From Deltaproteobacteria bacterium (lineage in GTDB: Bacteria; Desulfobacterota; GWC2-55-46), in NCBI GenBank assembly GCA_016177845.1, contig JACOUO010000011.1:700326-764325 (forward strand): DNA of 64,000 nt. Direction: 5' to 3'. The notes under the pieces were generated by a model, which ran no database searches, was not told the origin of the DNA, and saw nothing but the letters and a program-made list of their open reading frames with translations. A program made the position numbers and the translations under genes. Positions 63,326 to 64,000 of this stretch are shown here, piece after piece (the stretch's first letter is position 1; each line of letters opens with the position of its first letter).

Positions 63326-64000
63326 ATGAGTGAAAATCAAATAATCAAAACTAGCTTACCTCTTAAAGATTTAATTATTTTTTCTGAATTTTTAAAAGAG
63401 ATTCGATATAAAAATAGGTTTTTTTTAGACGATGCTTCTGAGAAATTCTGTAATAATATTATAAAATACGCCAAAATGTTTAAGACGCGTGAATTTATTA
63501 AAGGCGAACAGTTCTATAGAGCAAGAATATATGAGTTTAATTCAAGTGCACATTTTTCTATTGATGTAATGAGTGCACCACCTCCAGAAAAAGCTACCCA
63601 CGGCAGACTTAATCCCGTCGGAATACCTTACTTGTATTTAGCTAATAATAGCAATACTGCTATAGCTGAAGTCAGACCTTGGGTGGGTTGCAATATAACA
63701 ATTGCAAAATTTGTTCTAAATCGGACAATAACTCTTATTAACTTTTCAAGTGCTTTATCTTTAGAAGAATTAAATAAGATGAATTTCGAAAAATATGAAG
63801 GTGCTGAGCTTACATGGCGTGAACTTATTTCATGGTTGTTTTCTGCACCTTTTGATCCAAGAGATGATACAGCATATATGGCGACGCAATATTTGGCAGA
63901 AAAGATTAAAAAAGAGGGGTTTGACGGAATTCTCTATGATAGCGCATTGGCTTCAGGAGGTTACAATATTGCGTTATTTGATAAAAATAATGCAAGTGCA
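63326..64000 (+). CDS. RES-domain protein (5' part, running off the window)
   Basis: 225 codons in frame to the window edge from the ATG at 63326. RES toxins break down NAD+. Motifs are FYRARI at 63-68, THGRLNPVGIPYLYLA at 91-106, AEVRP at 114-118 and FDGILYDSALASGGYNIALF near 199-218, which carry the Arg, Tyr, Glu and Ser residues of the family. An N-terminal helical extension of about 60 residues is present. Codon use is much more AT-rich than the rest of the window, so it was probably acquired. No Xre-type antitoxin gene is seen before it. Confidence 0.8.
   Translation, partial: MSENQIIKTSLPLKDLIIFSEFLKEIRYKNRFFLDDASEKFCNNIIKYAKMFKTREFIKGEQFYRARIYEFNSSAHFSIDVMSAPPPEKATHGRLNPVGIPYLYLANNSNTAIAEVRPWVGCNITIAKFVLNRTITLINFSSALSLEELNKMNFEKYEGAELTWRELISWLFSAPFDPRDDTAYMATQYLAEKIKKEGFDGILYDSALASGGYNIALFDKNNASA

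Larger units (their letters stand above)
61185..64000. mobile_element. Integrated element inserted at the tRNA-Leu 3' end (left part)
   Basis: A tyrosine integrase lies 21 bp from the end of the tRNA and points towards it. After it come a 600-bp hairpin-rich non-coding region, a small DNA-binding-like gene and an AT-rich gene with RES domain. The far end and the direct repeat are outside the window, so the type (prophage, ICE or genomic island) is not known. Confidence 0.75.

Noticed and set aside
1-64000. CRISPR array or rRNA operon
   Set aside because: No series of regularly spaced direct repeats and no rRNA-like sequence was seen on either strand.

Overview
The window looks like a contiguous piece of a chromosome from a Gram-negative, respiratory bacterium of moderate GC content, most plausibly a member of the Nitrospirota or a deep relative of the former Deltaproteobacteria. 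This is an inference from the gene set: Kdo synthesis (kdsD, kdsA, kdsB) implies an outer membrane with LPS. TrmFO, an NfnAB electron-bifurcating pair, HD-GYP and HEAT-repeat proteins and a cytochrome b/ferredoxin/MvhD fusion are typical of such lineages. No rRNA or other taxonomic marker is present, so the assignment is tentative.

Layout. 1-9.8 kb: the 5' part of radA, then a divergent operon of a HEAT-repeat protein and an HD-GYP phosphodiesterase that share a related N-terminal domain, then trmFO, an acylphosphatase, a lipoprotein, rsmI and an ABC-2 exporter. 10-14.6 kb: an arsC-phoB-phoR overlapping operon and nfnA-nfnB. 14.7-18.2 kb: ispA-dxs-tlyA (isoprenoid precursor supply). 18.5-24.6 kb: cspA with a terminator-like hairpin in its leader, and the envelope/division operon ftsE-ftsX-envC-ctpA with a polysaccharide-deacetylase-like gene, then ridA. 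25-27.8 kb: a multi-PAS hybrid histidine kinase. 27.8-35.9 kb: a complete cbb3 oxidase locus, ccoNOQP followed by ccoGHIS and a SafE-like protein, including the tiny ccoQ and ccoS. Upstream of ccoN is a 611-bp gene-free stretch with a consensus promoter, a compact foldable transcript and a T-run. 36.5-39.2 kb: an M1 aminopeptidase. 39.3-45.6 kb: tRNA-Asp, tRNA-Val, lon, clpX, clpP, tig and tRNA-Leu (protein quality control). 45.8-48 kb: a chemoreceptor with a c-type haem motif. 48.3-56.1 kb: a second respiratory module (two small membrane proteins, a CuA subunit II, a haem-copper subunit I that lacks the usual active-site tyrosine, a SCO/SenC protein, the cytochrome b/iron-sulphur/MvhD fusion and a membrane protein) plus a porin. 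56.4-60.9 kb: kdsD-kdsA-pyrG-kdsB. From 61.1 kb: tRNA-Leu(CAA) followed by an integrated element with a tyrosine integrase, a hairpin-rich non-coding block, a ribbon-helix-helix-like protein and an AT-rich RES-domain gene that runs off the window.

How it works together. The cbb3 oxidase should provide high-affinity oxygen respiration. The second haem-copper module keeps all metal-ligand histidines and a full CuA site, but has glutamine where A/B-type oxidases have the histidine-linked tyrosine, and isoleucine where C-type oxidases have theirs. Together with the subunit II/subunit I/SenC order this suggests nitric oxide reduction (sNOR-like) or another non-canonical reaction. Four near-palindromic TGAY-N4-ATCA boxes, each 23 bp from a recognisable -10 element, lie before the module's operons and the porin. 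They look like CRP/FNR-family class II sites and would make these genes one low-oxygen or NO-responsive regulon.

Limits: all calls come from reading the sequence and translations. No database searches, folding programs or alignments were run.
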